This document shows positions 41,440-50,017 of a stretch of DNA of 64,000 nucleotides, piece after piece. The stretch spans positions 124,001 through 188,000 of the forward strand of contig JBCBJV010000006.1 in assembly GCA_038522945.1 (NCBI GenBank), read 5' to 3'. The notes below the pieces were generated by a model that was not told the origin of the DNA, did not search any database, and worked only from the letters and a program-made list of their open reading frames with translations. This stretch comes from MED-G105 sp038522945 (GTDB lineage: Bacteria > Pseudomonadota > Alphaproteobacteria > Caulobacterales > Parvularculaceae). The position numbers were made by a program, and so were the translations under genes. Numbering within the stretch: position 1 is the first letter of the stretch; each line of letters begins with the position of its first letter.

Positions 41440-42846
41440 TCAGGCTGGTCGGGCGTGAGAATCCGACCGCGTTAGCTGCCATAGCCTAGCCGATAAGAGG
41501 ATCGCGGCCACAAAAAGCGACACCAAAAGCCCCCACCATACACCTACAGCGCCCAGAGGAGACTTTAGCCCCAAATAGGCCGCCAACGGGAACCCAATCA
41601 GCCAGTAAGAAACAGCCGTGGCAACCATAGGGATACGGACGTCTTTCAACCCTCGCAGGCATTGGTTTGCAGCAACCTGCACCGCATCAAACAGCATAAA
41701 AGCGGCGGCAATCTTCAGATATAGTGAGACTTCCTCGAGGATTGCCTCATTTCCTGGGTCATGGAGATCCATGTATAAACCAGCGGCAAGCCTCGGCACG
41801 AGCATGACCGGAATTGCAATGAGCATGATCGCCCCGACCGCAAACCCGATTGTGAGTACCGACGTTCGACGCACAGCATCCTGATCTCCTGCGCCGGCTG
41901 CAAGCCCCACCCTCACCGCGCCGGCCATGGAAAATCCCATCGGGGCCATAAAAGCGACGGCTGCCACATTAAGCGCCACTTGATAGGCAGCGACCTCAAC
42001 GATCCCGATGCGTCCCATGAGAAAAACGCAAGCGTTAAAGAGCATGCCTTCAAACGCCGTTGTCAGCGATATGGGCAAGCCGAGGATCGCAACTTCTTTC
42101 AAGCGTTCCCGATCAATGACCCAGAACCGCTTGAATAGCTGAAAGCGCGCCGATGAAGGTTCCCACCGCGCATAAACAACGAGAGCTGCAAAGCCAACAG
42201 CATTCGATACAGCAGAGGCGATCCCCGCACCGACAAGTTCCAGGCGCGGCGCTCCCAAGGCGCCAAAGATCAACAGGTAGTTCAATAATGCGTTCAATGC
42301 CGTCGTCCCGATCACCACGTAGAGCGGCACGCGGGTCTTATCGAGCGCGGCAAGATAGTTCCGTAGGATGAGGATCCCGAGAGAAAATGGCAAGCCCGGC
42401 GCAATGGCAAGCACGTATGGACCGGCTAGCTTCGCCGCTTTTTCCGGTTGTCCGAAAAACAAGGCAATGTCGGTCGCGAAAAAATAGACAATTATAAAGA
42501 ATGGCGAGGCAATGCCCACTGCCCAGAGACCCATGCGTACCGACCGTCGGACATCTTGCACATCGTCTGCATCTCGGCCGAGAGCCTGGCTCACCATGGG
42601 GGATATCGCCATCGCTGGACCGAATAAGGAGAGCCAACCGGCATAGAACATCACGAGCCCGAGCGAGGCCCCGGCCAGCGCGTCTGGCCCGAGGCGCCCG
42701 ATCATCATCACATCAATGGTGTGGACAGAGAATTGCACTAATTGGGTCAAGGCCATCGGCGTGCCAAGAACCGCGAGCGCTTTCGCGTCTCGCTGCCACA
42801 ATCTGGCGCGGCGGCTCTTGCCGCCAGGTGCGAAAACCTCAGCCAT
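41440..42846 (-). CDS. MATE-family multidrug efflux protein (NorM-like)
   Basis: A 468-residue inner-membrane antiporter with twelve predicted helices in two pseudo-symmetric halves. Family landmarks include GTPMALTQLVQFSVHTIDVMMIGRLGPDALAGASLG and GLPISLTTAFEGMLFNACVFLMGRIGIVEVAAYQVALNVAA, where polar and acidic residues lie in the helices. Substrates are probably cationic drugs or dyes exchanged with Na+ or H+. It is alone on this strand, with a single-gene promoter likely in the 87 bases upstream. Confidence 0.92.
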   Translation of the reverse strand: MAEVFAPGGKSRRARLWQRDAKALAVLGTPMALTQLVQFSVHTIDVMMIGRLGPDALAGASLGLVMFYAGWLSLFGPAMAISPMVSQALGRDADDVQDVRRSVRMGLWAVGIASPFFIIVYFFATDIALFFGQPEKAAKLAGPYVLAIAPGLPFSLGILILRNYLAALDKTRVPLYVVIGTTALNALLNYLLIFGALGAPRLELVGAGIASAVSNAVGFAALVVYARWEPSSARFQLFKRFWVIDRERLKEVAILGLPISLTTAFEGMLFNACVFLMGRIGIVEVAAYQVALNVAAVAFMAPMGFSMAGAVRVGLAAGAGDQDAVRRTSVLTIGFAVGAIMLIAIPVMLVPRLAAGLYMDLHDPGNEAILEEVSLYLKIAAAFMLFDAVQVAANQCLRGLKDVRIPMVATAVSYWLIGFPLAAYLGLKSPLGAVGVWWGLLVSLFVAAILLSARLWQLTRSDSHARPA

Positions 42847-42933
42847 TAGACTTCACTTGTCCGTACAAAGAGTTGAAGGGTGCGCGCGGGATCTTGCGCC
42901 CTCTCTTGTGTCCCGTTCCTTACGACACGGAGA

Positions 42934-43548
42934 TCATTGTGAGAGAATTGTTCTGACCCGACGGCGAAGCACTGGCAAGAGGTCTTCCTCAAACCAGGGA
43001 TGGTTTTTCAGCCAGATGTTGTTTCGCCAAGACGGATGGGGCAGCGGGATTGTGTCAGGGCCGTAAGCGCGCCAGTTTTCGACAGTCGCCGTCAGGGTCT
43101 TTTGCGCCTCTCCGCCCAAGTGCCATCGCTGGGCATAACTGCCAACGAGTAGCTTCAACTTTATGTCTGGAAGGCAGGCGAGCAATTTTTCGCGCCAGAG
43201 CGTTGCGCATATCTTAGGTGGTGGCCGGTCGCCACCTTTTGCATCATAGCCCGGAAAACAAAAAGCCATGGGCAAAATCGCAAAGTTTCGCGGATCGTAA
43301 AAAGCCGCTTCATCTACGCCGAGCCATTGTCGCAATCGAACGCCTGATGGATCGTCGAAGGGCCGACCCTTAAGATGGACCTGATTGCCCGGCGCCTGAC
43401 CAAAGATTGCGATCGGCGGCACTCTCTGGCTAGGGCCGACTTCGAGTTGAAAGACGGGCCGCGGCTCGAACCCAAAATCATCCACGCAGTTACGGCATGC
43501 TCGGATGTCATTTACGACGGCGCAGAGCTTTTCGCGCGTGTCACTCAA
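42934..43548 (-). CDS. Uracil-DNA glycosylase superfamily protein
   Basis: A 204-residue protein of the UDG fold. Motif 1 is GQAPGNQVHLKGRPFDDPSG near residues 50-69, with the water-activating pocket; motif 3 is LPHPSWRNN near 165-174, matching HPS of the superfamily. An N-terminal CRNC pair may be part of a metal site, but the four-Cys Fe-S set of family 4/5 is not clear. It should remove uracil from DNA, but the exact family is uncertain. Its start overlaps the stop of the upstream periplasmic-protein gene (ATGA). Confidence 0.75.
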   Translation of the reverse strand: MSDTREKLCAVVNDIRACRNCVDDFGFEPRPVFQLEVGPSQRVPPIAIFGQAPGNQVHLKGRPFDDPSGVRLRQWLGVDEAAFYDPRNFAILPMAFCFPGYDAKGGDRPPPKICATLWREKLLACLPDIKLKLLVGSYAQRWHLGGEAQKTLTATVENWRAYGPDTIPLPHPSWRNNIWLKNHPWFEEDLLPVLRRRVRTILSQ

Positions 43549-44354
43549 GGGGTGATGTCGTCCGCCGGCACGCGCACAATATCAGAGTAAGATGTCGATG
43601 AGCCGCGGTAGAAGTCTTTGAACATAGCCTCCCCGCGCGTCACCGATTCTGACGCCTCAAGAATAGCTGGCAAGCCGTCTGTAGGCGCTGCAAAGGTTTG
43701 GACCTGGTTCATTTCGTTTACCTTGGCAATCCGAACCGGCTTGAAAGGTTTATCTGCCTGCACCTGGATCTTCTCGATAAATGCGCCCGCTTTGTTGAGA
43801 GTGATCGCCAAAATCACTGCTTCGCGAACGCGTTCGGGGACTTCGGTGTCGATGGACCGGCCTTCGATGACAACCGTCTCTTCGGTTTGACCGGTGATTT
43901 CGATGGTGTCCTCATCAAGTGCCAACTGGTCGTAGATAAGGACCCCGTCGGGTGTATTTTCATCTTGTTGTAACCCGCGCAGGAGCTTTCGTTCCTTTTT
44001 ACTCAGCTCACTGATGTCAGGCGATTTCAGTTCCCATTGCTCACCCTTTGCCAGCCGTGGATCGAAACGCAGGACATATTCTTTGCGGTCGGTTTCCGCC
44101 TCGTCGGTAGAAATTTGATAAGCCATCGTGAAGGCATATCTATCGGCGGCATCGGCTTCGGCTTTTGCAACGGCTTGTCCTAAGAGGGCGATTGCATCGG
44201 CCTTACTCATTGCAGCGGTTGCCCCATCACTTTGTAATGCCCCCTGATCATTCAAAGTGGCTTGGCTGGCATAGGTTGGCCCGCCTGAGAACGGACCAAA
44301 CACAAACCCGCAAGAAACGACCGCCAAAATCAGCCGTACCGTCGATATTTTCAT
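43545..44354 (-). CDS. Exported protein of unknown function
   Basis: A 269-residue product from the ATG at 44354 (MKISTVRLILAVVSCGFVF), with GGAG six bases upstream; a GTG four codons earlier is also in frame. A signal peptide covers about residues 1-30. The mature part alternates strands and helices with no recognised family. It includes YAFTMAYQISTDEAETDRKEYVLRFDP and RAEAMFKDFY-like segments and has acidic character. It is coupled to the UDG-like gene by a 4-base overlap, although a periplasmic and a DNA-repair protein are an odd pair. Confidence 0.65.
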   Translation of the reverse strand: MKISTVRLILAVVSCGFVFGPFSGGPTYASQATLNDQGALQSDGATAAMSKADAIALLGQAVAKAEADAADRYAFTMAYQISTDEAETDRKEYVLRFDPRLAKGEQWELKSPDISELSKKERKLLRGLQQDENTPDGVLIYDQLALDEDTIEITGQTEETVVIEGRSIDTEVPERVREAVILAITLNKAGAFIEKIQVQADKPFKPVRIAKVNEMNQVQTFAAPTDGLPAILEASESVTRGEAMFKDFYRGSSTSYSDIVRVPADDITP

Positions 44355-44413
44355 CTCTAGCTCCACACAACGAACAGCCCCTGCACAGAGAGGGGACCAT
44401 CAAATTCTAACCA

Positions 44414-44647
44414 TCATTTGAGGCGCAAGCGAATCGGCCCTTTTGCCTCTGCGATTTCCACAATCTCAGATTTTTGTGTCACCAAAATGCGCCCTTCAGC
44501 TTCAAGCGAAGCAGCGGCCTCACGGATCACTGGCATAGATTCGCGCCAGTTTTCCGCATTGAGCTGTCGGGCAGCCTCTGACGGGCAGATTGACTTATCA
44601 CCGCCGCGCGTTTCAAGGAGCGTTATGATAGCCTCAGCCGCTGTCAT
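44414..44647 (-). CDS. DUF3253 family protein
   Basis: A 77-residue product from the ATG at 44647 (MTAAEAIITLLETRGGDK), with GAGG five bases before it; the longer frame to 44713 overlaps the DUF1543 gene and is unlikely. The sequence CPSEAARQLNAENWRESMPVIREAAASLEAEGRILVTQK fits a winged-helix DUF3253 domain, where a conserved CPSEVAR motif is typical. Function is not known. It lies 7 bases after the DUF1543 gene. Confidence 0.8.
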   Translation of the reverse strand: MTAAEAIITLLETRGGDKSICPSEAARQLNAENWRESMPVIREAAASLEAEGRILVTQKSEIVEIAEAKGPIRLRLK

Positions 44648-44654
44648 AAAGTCC

Positions 44655-45185
44655 TCATTGCTTGCCAATGGGCCAATAGCGGGTCTCGAATTTAAAGCGC
44701 CGCTGCTCTTCATCCGCCGTCAATCGGATATGCACGGCCGCACGATCCGATATCTCGGTCGCGCTCGCAAGAACATCAATAATACCGTCAACCTCATATA
44801 CCGTGTCTCGGTGAGGTGACTTCCACTTGGGCATCTCATCCAGCGCTCGTTTCTTGGCTGCCCGGGCATCGGGAGCGACGACGAACGTGTTGTAGTGAAG
44901 CTCGTCAAACTGGTCAGGATCATATCCGCCCAAGTTCACGAACCAGAGCTTTTCCGATTGCGGCGCCGGTTCAGGCACGAGGTCAATTCGATATCCATCT
45001 GCCCACTGAAGAGCACCCCATGCATCGATGTGCAGAGACTTTGGCGTTCCCCACCACTGAGCTCGCAAATCGTCGAAACAGTCTTCAATGGTCTCCCCGA
45101 TGACAAATCGAACATCATGAAGCTCAATCTGGGCCCCATCGATGGATCCGCCGACCATAACCGCAAAGAGATTTTCGTCAGCCAT
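44655..45185 (-). CDS. DUF1543 family protein
   Basis: A 176-residue cytoplasmic protein that matches DUF1543: FAVMVGGSIDGAQIELHDVRFVIG, then a C-terminal repeat of similar form, KLWFVNLGGYDPDQFDELHYNTFVV. The two halves resemble each other, so the fold probably has internal duplication. No catalytic residues are known. Its start overlaps the nucleoside-transporter gene by 8 bases and it precedes the DUF3253 gene, forming a three-gene leftward operon. Confidence 0.8.
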   Translation of the reverse strand: MADENLFAVMVGGSIDGAQIELHDVRFVIGETIEDCFDDLRAQWWGTPKSLHIDAWGALQWADGYRIDLVPEPAPQSEKLWFVNLGGYDPDQFDELHYNTFVVAPDARAAKKRALDEMPKWKSPHRDTVYEVDGIIDVLASATEISDRAAVHIRLTADEEQRRFKFETRYWPIGKQ

Positions 45186-46470
45186 TCCAGATTAGGCCAA
45201 TCACTGCGCCAGTCATAAGAGTAGATAGTGTGCCGGCAACAAGGGCCTTCGGCGCGAGGTCGATCACATCTTGCCGGCGGTCCGGAGCAAGCGCCGTCAA
45301 CCCGCCGATGACTATGCCAAGGCTGGCAAAATTGGCGAATCCGCACAGGGAATAGATGATGATCAGAAGTGTGCGCTCAGAAAATGCATCATCAGGCATG
45401 GCGGACAAATTGACGTACGCAACCAGTTCATTGACTGCCGTCTTAATACCCATAAGCGATCCGGCTTTGAGGCATTCTTCCCAAGGAATACCCGCGAGCC
45501 ACATTAAGGGCGCAAAGAGATAGCCGAACAATAACTCCAGGCTCACTTGTTGACCGCCAATCTCCGGGAGTCCTGCGAGCATAATGTTGATCAATGCCGC
45601 AAACGCCGTGAAGGCGATCAACGAGGCAAGGATATTTAGATATAGGCCCAACCCGTCAGTGACGCCTTGCATGAAGGCGTCCATGGAGCTGGCATAGCCA
45701 AAGTCACTCGCCGCTTCTGCGGGTGTTGGCACCTGACCCCTTTCCGCTGGCATGATGACCTGGGCCATCAATATGGCGGCCGGGACAGAAATGATCGAGG
45801 CAATAATGATATGTCCGAGCACGGAGGGGTCGATATCGGCGAGGATGGTCGCGTAAACCGCCATGACCGACCCAGCAACCGTCGCAAATCCACCCGTGAT
45901 GATAATGAAGAGCTCCGGCTTGGTCACCTTGGAGAGGTAAGGTCGAATGAGGAGCGGCGATTCGGTCTGGCCAAGAAACGTATTTGCCGCGGACGAAAGC
46001 GCCACAGCGCCGCCGACCCGGAACACCCGCTCTAGCAAAAACGCCAGCCCCCGCACGAATAGTTTCAGGATCCCCCAATGCCACAAAAGTGCTGACAGGC
46101 CAGAGAAGAAAATCACCAGCGGCATTGCCCCAAAGGCGAAATTGAACATGGCTCCGCCATTGACAACTTCGAACGGTGTCTCACCGCCGCCCAAATAGCC
46201 GAAAACGAAGGTTGTCCCCACTGTGGTTGCTGCCTGGAGGGTCTCCACGACGACCCGTAGCGACGACAAGGCATCCCGCGCCGGCTGGATGTAAAGCAGC
46301 AAAGCGGCAATCCCGATTTGAAGGATGATCGTCCACCCCGCCGTCAGAATCGGAAAACGGGTCTTTCCGCTGGAAAAAAGCCAGGCGATAAACACGAAAG
46401 AAAAAAGGCCTAGCGCGCTCTGTCCACGCAAGCCGATGGAAACTTCTCCCATGGAAAGCGGAAAGTCCAT
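45178..46470 (-). CDS. Concentrative nucleoside transporter (NupC family)
   Basis: A 430-residue inner-membrane symporter of nucleosides with H+ or Na+. Motifs of the CNT family are seen: a gate region FGYLGGGETPFEV, the LGQTESPLLIRPYLSKVTKPELFIIITGGFATVAGSVMAVY segment that binds nucleoside and cation, and the C-terminal KTAVNELVAYVNLS followed by YSLCGFANFASLGIVIGGLTALAPDRR. It opens a leftward operon with DUF1543 and DUF3253. The precise substrate range is not visible. Confidence 0.93.
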   Translation of the reverse strand: MDFPLSMGEVSIGLRGQSALGLFSFVFIAWLFSSGKTRFPILTAGWTIILQIGIAALLLYIQPARDALSSLRVVVETLQAATTVGTTFVFGYLGGGETPFEVVNGGAMFNFAFGAMPLVIFFSGLSALLWHWGILKLFVRGLAFLLERVFRVGGAVALSSAANTFLGQTESPLLIRPYLSKVTKPELFIIITGGFATVAGSVMAVYATILADIDPSVLGHIIIASIISVPAAILMAQVIMPAERGQVPTPAEAASDFGYASSMDAFMQGVTDGLGLYLNILASLIAFTAFAALINIMLAGLPEIGGQQVSLELLFGYLFAPLMWLAGIPWEECLKAGSLMGIKTAVNELVAYVNLSAMPDDAFSERTLLIIIYSLCGFANFASLGIVIGGLTALAPDRRQDVIDLAPKALVAGTLSTLMTGAVIGLIWNG

Positions 46471-46643
46471 TCTTTGTCGGCCCCTTTTGAAGGTTTAGCC
46501 CGAGACTATGCCGGGCCGATCCTGATTTGTCACCGCCGACAAGATGCAGAAGCGCCGCTTCAAAGGCCAGATATCTACCCCTGTTGTCAATTTACGAATG
46601 CAGACTATGGTCCGGGGCGTTTTTGAAATAGGGATGCCAAACC

Positions 46644-48146
46644 ATGACCTTGCCGACCCCTGTTGCCAGTTTGTCGCCGAACACCCTCGAATACGAAATT
46701 ACCCCACTCGTCAAACCTACGGGGTTCCGAGAGTACGATGCCCGCTGGCTATTCGGGCCGGAAATAAACCTTCTCGGCATTCAGATACTCGGCCAGGGCC
46801 TCGGCACCTTGATTCGTGAAATGGGCAAAGAACCGCGCATTGTTGTCGGCCACGATTTTCGCGGTTACTCACTGTCCATTAAGCAAGCCCTGACAGTGGG
46901 TCTGATGAGCGCCGGCATCGAAGTGAACGACATTGGCCTTGCGCTTTCACCGGTCGCCTACTTTGCCCAATTCGATCTCGATATCCCGTGTGTCGCGATG
47001 GTGACCGCAAGCCATAACGAGAATGGCTGGACCGGCGTAAAAATGGGCGCGGCTAAGCCGCTTACATTTGGCCCGGATGAGATGGGTCGCTTAAGTGACA
47101 TTGTGCTTTCTGGTGAAATCAAAACCTATGAGGGCGGCGCCTACAAAGCGATTGCCGGAATGCGGGAACGCTACATGGATGACCTGACCAACGGCGTTTC
47201 AATCGATCGTAAATTGAAGGTCATTGCTGCATGTGGCAACGGTACCGCCGGGGCCTACGCGCCTGAAACGCTCTCGCGCCTAGGCGTTGATGTTATCCCC
47301 ATGGATGCCGACCTTGACCATACGTTTCCGAAATATAATCCTAACCCGGAAGACTTGCAGATGCTCCATGCCATGCAAGATGCGGTGAGAGAACATGGCG
47401 CAGACGTGGCGCTGGGATTTGACGGCGATGGTGACCGTTGCGGGGTTGTCGACGATGAAGGCGAAGAAATTTTCGCTGATAAGATTGGCGTCTTAATCGC
47501 CAGGGACCTGTCTGCGCTCCATGAGAATGCGCAGTTCGTCGTGGACGTGAAATCAACCGGCCTTTTTGTAACCGACCCGGTCCTCATCGAAAACGGGGCA
47601 AAGACCGAGTACTGGAAAACCGGCCACTCCTATATCAAACGCAAAAGCCACGACATGGGCGCCCTTGCCGGCTTTGAAAAGTCGGGACACTTCTTTTTCA
47701 ATACACCCATTGGGCGTGGATATGATGACGGCCTCGTTGCTGCCATTGCTCTTTTAAAAATGTTGGAGCGCAACCCCGACAAAAAACTGTCCGACCTCCG
47801 AAAATCGCTACCTAAAACGTGGCAGTCCCCGACCATGTCGCCTAAGTGCGCAGACGAGGAAAAGTACGGCGTTGTCGAAAAGGTCGTCGCCGCCATCAAA
47901 GCGAAGGCTGATGCCGGTGGTGAGATTATCGGCCAACCGATCCGCGATGTGGTGACTGTGAATGGCGTGCGTGTCACGGCAGAAGACGGCACTTGGGGTC
48001 TCGTGCGCGCCTCTTCCAACAAACCGGAGCTTGTTGTCGTCGTGGAAAGTCCGACGTCGGAAGAAAATATGAAAGCCATGTTTAAGGAGCTGGATGCGAT
48101 CCTCTCCTCCCACCCGGAAGTGGGCGCTTACAACCAGAAGATCTAG
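46644..48146 (+). CDS. Phosphomannomutase/phosphoglucomutase
   Basis: A 500-residue alpha-D-phosphohexomutase that interconverts hexose 1- and 6-phosphates for cell-wall or polysaccharide precursors. The phosphoserine loop is VTASHNENGWTG, the metal loop is FDGDGDRCGVVDDEG, the sugar-binding loop includes KSGHFFFN, and the C-terminal phosphate loop is RASSNKPELVVVVE. Domain order is that of AlgC/ManB-type enzymes. Substrate preference cannot be set from sequence. It is preceded by a 173-base divergent region shared with the transporter gene. Confidence 0.93.
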   Translation: MTLPTPVASLSPNTLEYEITPLVKPTGFREYDARWLFGPEINLLGIQILGQGLGTLIREMGKEPRIVVGHDFRGYSLSIKQALTVGLMSAGIEVNDIGLALSPVAYFAQFDLDIPCVAMVTASHNENGWTGVKMGAAKPLTFGPDEMGRLSDIVLSGEIKTYEGGAYKAIAGMRERYMDDLTNGVSIDRKLKVIAACGNGTAGAYAPETLSRLGVDVIPMDADLDHTFPKYNPNPEDLQMLHAMQDAVREHGADVALGFDGDGDRCGVVDDEGEEIFADKIGVLIARDLSALHENAQFVVDVKSTGLFVTDPVLIENGAKTEYWKTGHSYIKRKSHDMGALAGFEKSGHFFFNTPIGRGYDDGLVAAIALLKMLERNPDKKLSDLRKSLPKTWQSPTMSPKCADEEKYGVVEKVVAAIKAKADAGGEIIGQPIRDVVTVNGVRVTAEDGTWGLVRASSNKPELVVVVESPTSEENMKAMFKELDAILSSHPEVGAYNQKI

Positions 48147-48286
48147 GCTGTTGGTCGTTACTCTCGACCGGGATGCCCAACCAGAGAATCAGGACTTTCG
48201 TCGATTTCTCTCTCTTGCCACTTGATGGAAAGGCTCCTTGACATCTGACATCTCGCCTTGTAAAGCTTCCTTGTCAGGGAGTTTTT

Positions 48287-48709
48287 ATGGAACGTTGGCG
48301 TTTCATCGCCTTTGGTGGCGACACATCTTCACCAGCCGTCAAGAGAATGTGCTGGCGTATGGGGCTTGCGGGCTTCATCGCAGGCTTTGTTTTCGGGTTC
48401 ACATCACCAGACCAAGGTGAAGTGAGAGGCGAAACTGCCTCCATCGTTCTCGCTTTAACCTTATTGGTGTCCTCTTTCGTCATTACCTATGAAAGCTACC
48501 GCTTTTATGCGGCGTCCGATGAACTTGTGAAACATCTAATGGAGAGGTCGCTAGCAATTACAGGACTTGTCATTGTCGGACTACAAATCATTTATGGGCT
48601 TGGCCAGATGATTTATGCTTGGCCTTCACCGCAAGTGATCTGGATGGCCGGGGGTGCCTTCATTATCATGTCGGTCAGTTGGATTATCACGGCATGGAAG
48701 TCGACATGA
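48287..48709 (+). CDS. Four-helix membrane protein paired with an HTH regulator
   Basis: A 140-residue membrane protein with about four transmembrane helices (near 24-38, 50-68, 90-108, 116-136). Short basic and polar loops separate them. I do not recognise a named family, though small membrane proteins next to an XRE regulator are common (often DUF2178-type). It ends in an ATGA overlap with the HTH gene, so the two are translated together. Confidence 0.75.
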   Translation: MERWRFIAFGGDTSSPAVKRMCWRMGLAGFIAGFVFGFTSPDQGEVRGETASIVLALTLLVSSFVITYESYRFYAASDELVKHLMERSLAITGLVIVGLQIIYGLGQMIYAWPSPQVIWMAGGAFIIMSVSWIITAWKST

Positions 48710-48909
48710 AAAACAAGCTTCCGGAACTCCGGGGCGAAAGAGGATGGAGCCAGGCAACCCTTGCGGAGCAATTGGAAGTCTCACGCCAAACGATCAATTC
48801 TATTGAGAAGGGGCGCTATGACCCGTCCCTTCCTTTAGCATTCAAAATCGCAAGGGTCTTTGAAAGACCAATTGAGGCGATCTTCGTTGATGAGGAAGAA
48901 GCCGAATAA
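48706..48909 (+). CDS. Small XRE-family transcriptional regulator
   Basis: A 67-residue helix-turn-helix protein from the ATG at 48706 (MKNKLPELRGERGW), the start that overlaps the membrane-protein stop. The HTH reads QATLAEQLEVSRQTINSIEKGRYDPSLPLAFKIA, very close to the YozG/SinR-like short regulators with C-terminal EAIFVDEEE. It probably represses or activates the pair itself. The longer frame to 48619 is not supported by a start site. Confidence 0.88.
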   Translation: MKNKLPELRGERGWSQATLAEQLEVSRQTINSIEKGRYDPSLPLAFKIARVFERPIEAIFVDEEEAE

Positions 48910-49028
48910 GATATCTTCACGTTGTTGAAGATGAACGTTTTGATAGGTGAATGAGAAAATTCGCAGCCGGACGAAAACTCATCTAACCTTCACAAATCGG
49001 GAGTGGGAAAATGAAAAGGAGTGGCCCC

Positions 49029-49976
49029 ATGTCATCGAATAAAATGAAATTCTCAGCTTTTGGGATATGCGCCTTCGTCATGGCGGCGTGCGCCAGTAAC
49101 AGCGCAAATGTGGAAGCCGCCGCGCCCGCAGAAAAAGCACCAAGCGAGGAGATGGCCTTCGGGGGTGCGCCAGCTATGTGGCACCTTACCGATGACGATA
49201 GCGAAGTCGTTCTCTTCGGGACATTCCACATCCTTCCGGAAGGGGTGGATTGGCAAACCGATGCGTTTACTGACGCCATGGCGCGCACTGAGACCACGAT
49301 TACGGAAGCGGACGTTGCGAGCCCTGAAGCACAGCAACAGTTAATGGCGCTTGTGCAGCAATATGGCCTTAACCCTCCGGGTACGACGCTTTCTTCAATC
49401 CTCGGACCGGAACGCGCAGGCCAGCTAAGTGCAGTTGCAGGCGACCTTGGTGTTCCTTTCGCGGCAATTGAACCCTACCGTCCATGGTTTGCGATCATCA
49501 GCCTGTCGACGCTAGCTATGCAGAAAGAAGGCTTCGACCCAACCAAGGGTGTCGAGCCAATTGTTCTAGCCAAAGCGAACGAAGAAGGCGATGCCATCGA
49601 CTTTCTTGAAACTGCTGAGTACCAGATCAAAGCTCTTTCCAGCCTGGATGGGCCAGAAATGCTTGCAAACTTCGACGTCTCCATGGGACAGTTTGCAGAC
49701 TTTAAAGCGATTACTGACCGCTTGCTTGAAGTCTGGACGCAAGGCGATATCGATGCGTTGGACGCTGAGTTTTTCGGCGAGATGCGCGCTACCGCGCCTA
49801 TGGCCTATGACGCGCTGATCGTTGATCGAAACGAAAACTGGACCACCGAAATCAAAGAAATCATGGCCGGCGAAGGCGACTACTTCATTGCTGTCGGCGC
49901 GGGACACCTTGCCGGACCGGACAGCGTTGTGAATATGCTCAATGCAGAAGGCTACGAAGTCAAACGTGTTCAGTAG
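49029..49976 (+). CDS. TraB/GumN-family lipoprotein
   Basis: A 315-residue exported protein from the ATG at 49029, which has AGGAG seven bases upstream; an ATG at 49011 is also in frame. The signal ends in lipobox MAAC. The TraB/GumN domain has the opening glycine motif LFGTFHILPEGVDW, a middle RPWFAIISLSTLAMQKEGFDPTKGVE, and the C-terminal EIMAGEGDYFIAVGAGHLAGPDSVVNML with the conserved GxGHLxG. Related eukaryotic Tiki proteins are metalloproteases, but activity here is unproven. A strong terminator follows. Confidence 0.88.
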   Translation: MSSNKMKFSAFGICAFVMAACASNSANVEAAAPAEKAPSEEMAFGGAPAMWHLTDDDSEVVLFGTFHILPEGVDWQTDAFTDAMARTETTITEADVASPEAQQQLMALVQQYGLNPPGTTLSSILGPERAGQLSAVAGDLGVPFAAIEPYRPWFAIISLSTLAMQKEGFDPTKGVEPIVLAKANEEGDAIDFLETAEYQIKALSSLDGPEMLANFDVSMGQFADFKAITDRLLEVWTQGDIDALDAEFFGEMRATAPMAYDALIVDRNENWTTEIKEIMAGEGDYFIAVGAGHLAGPDSVVNMLNAEGYEVKRVQ

Positions 49977-50017
49977 ACGGCATAGTCAGACTCAAAGCTG
50001 ATAAGCTTAAGAAATCT

